Positions 5,552 through 6,394 of a stretch of DNA of 6,394 nucleotides are shown here, one piece after another. Each line of letters begins with the position of its first letter. Positions within the stretch are counted from its first letter, which is position 1. Under the pieces are notes generated by a model. The model was not told where the DNA came from, made no database searches, and was given only the letters and a program-made list of their open reading frames with translations. Location: the NCBI GenBank assembly GCA_015520145.1, contig WAQR01000234.1, forward strand, positions 1-6,394, read 5' to 3'. The DNA comes from Candidatus Hydrothermarchaeota archaeon. GTDB lineage: Archaea > Hydrothermarchaeota > Hydrothermarchaeia > Hydrothermarchaeales > WAQR01. Made by a program: the position numbers and the translations under genes.

Positions 5552-6394
5552 TTAACCTTTTAATAATTCATTATAAACATCGATTAACTTTTTTGCAGAG
5601 CTCTCCCAAGAAAATTCTCTAGCGCGGTTCAAACCCCTTTTAACATATTTTGCTTTTAGCTCTTCATTTGTCAATAAATCATGCATTTTAGAGGCTATCT
5701 CATTGACATCGAAAGGATCGACAAGGATACCTGCATTTCCCACGACCTCGGGCAGAGAAGAGCAACTTGAACAAATCACAGGGCACCCGGATGCCATTGC
5801 TTCTAGAACAGGCAGCCCGAAACCTTCGTATAAAGATAAATATGCCGTCAAACAGGCTTCACTATATAAAATAGGAATATGTTCATAGGGGATGGCTCCT
5901 AGATATAACACTTCGTTTTGAACATTAAAGCGCTCGATTAAATCCCTTAATTCATCTTCTTTTTTGAGGGGATCAAATCCAGTGATTACAAGCTTATGGG
6001 GTATTTTTTTTTCTTTTTTCAAGCGTGCGAAGGCTTTTATTAGAACTTCATGATTCTTGTGGGGGTATAGAGATGTGGGTGAGTAAATATATTTTTCTTT
6101 GAGCCCATATGTCGTGAGTATCTTCTGATTCCTATCATCTTTTGACTTAGCAGAGAAGTACTCAAAGTCAACCCCCTCGAAAATAACTCCTATCTTTCCC
6201 ATGTTTATACCTATGTACCTCCCAATATCCCGTTTAGTATTATTCGACATTGTAACAACCTTATCGGCCTTTGTGCATGAAAATTTAACAAATTTCTGGA
6301 GGTATAATCTCCTTAACGTGGAGTATGATTCAGGATATACACAAAATATAATATCATGGACTATTACGATAACTTTACACGGGGAATACAAAAG
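5552..6394 (-). CDS. GT-B glycosyltransferase, GT4 family (partial, N-terminus outside window)
   Basis: The visible 280 residues cover the end of the acceptor domain and the whole donor domain of a GT4-type enzyme; these usually have about 370-390 residues, so roughly 100 are missing beyond the right edge. The frame is open to the last base, and a TTG at 6391 is probably an internal Leu rather than a start. Counting from the first visible codon, the marks are VIVHDIIF (10-17), SPTSLYPHKNHEVLIKAF (105-122) and YEGFGLPVLEAMASG (189-203), with the EX7E glutamates at E190 and E198, followed by SLPEVVG (213-219). The LYPHKN segment is typical of mannosyltransferase-like members, but the donor sugar is not proven. 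It would act in the cytoplasm on a lipid-linked or surface glycan, and is co-transcribed with the radical SAM gene 2 bases downstream. Confidence 0.9.
   Translation of the reverse strand, partial: LLYSPCKVIVIVHDIIFCVYPESYSTLRRLYLQKFVKFSCTKADKVVTMSNNTKRDIGRYIGINMGKIGVIFEGVDFEYFSAKSKDDRNQKILTTYGLKEKYIYSPTSLYPHKNHEVLIKAFARLKKEKKIPHKLVITGFDPLKKEDELRDLIERFNVQNEVLYLGAIPYEHIPILYSEACLTAYLSLYEGFGLPVLEAMASGCPVICSSCSSLPEVVGNAGILVDPFDVNEIASKMHDLLTNEELKAKYVKRGLNRAREFSWESSAKKLIDVYNELLKG

Noticed and set aside
6389..6391. TTG as the start of the right-edge glycosyltransferase
   Set aside because: A start here would remove about 100 residues of the acceptor domain; the frame is open to the window edge, so the gene is cut rather than short.

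Overview
The window most likely comes from an archaeon, probably a euryarchaeote related to methanogens or anaerobic methane/alkane oxidisers; the lineage is inferred and was not tested. The evidence is a dolichyl-phosphate GlcNAc-1-phosphate transferase of the archaeal/eukaryotic type (AglH-like), TATA boxes centred about 28 bases upstream of start codons, which implies near-leaderless transcripts, and short archaeal-looking toxin-antitoxin genes with TTG starts. I saw no tRNA, rRNA, CRISPR array or insertion sequence. Every well-supported gene lies on the minus strand, so transcription runs from high to low coordinates.

In reading order, the right part (6394-4065) holds a GT-B glycosyltransferase whose N-terminus is cut off by the window edge. 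Two bases later comes a complete B12-binding-domain radical SAM enzyme. A 271-base spacer (3793-4064) follows. It carries a long minus-strand reading frame broken by one TAA, and the TATA box of the next gene. Next is a complete WcaI-like glycosyltransferase (3792-2581). The spacer 2580-2373 holds a near-palindromic TATA box and a possible 42-codon ORF on the plus strand, the only plus-strand candidate in the window. A compact three-gene unit (2372-1485) encodes an unrecognised 73-residue helical protein, a 68-residue VapB-like antitoxin and a 141-residue PIN-domain VapC toxin; all three start with TTG. The spacer 1484-1209 holds a possible coding fragment and the AglH promoter. AglH runs from 1208 to 210. 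The last 209 bases contain frame-shifted, coding-like sequence with no intact gene.

Functionally this is a cell-surface glycan locus. AglH would load the first GlcNAc-phosphate onto a dolichyl phosphate carrier at the cytoplasmic face of the membrane. The two GT-B enzymes would extend the glycan, and the radical SAM protein may modify a sugar or lipid intermediate, for example by methylation. A VapBC-type toxin-antitoxin unit and several decayed-looking fragments are inserted between the glycan genes, as expected in a fast-changing accessory region. The most unusual points are the all-TTG toxin-antitoxin unit with its unknown first gene, the tightly coupled glycosyltransferase/radical SAM pair, and the interrupted frame at 3803-4069.
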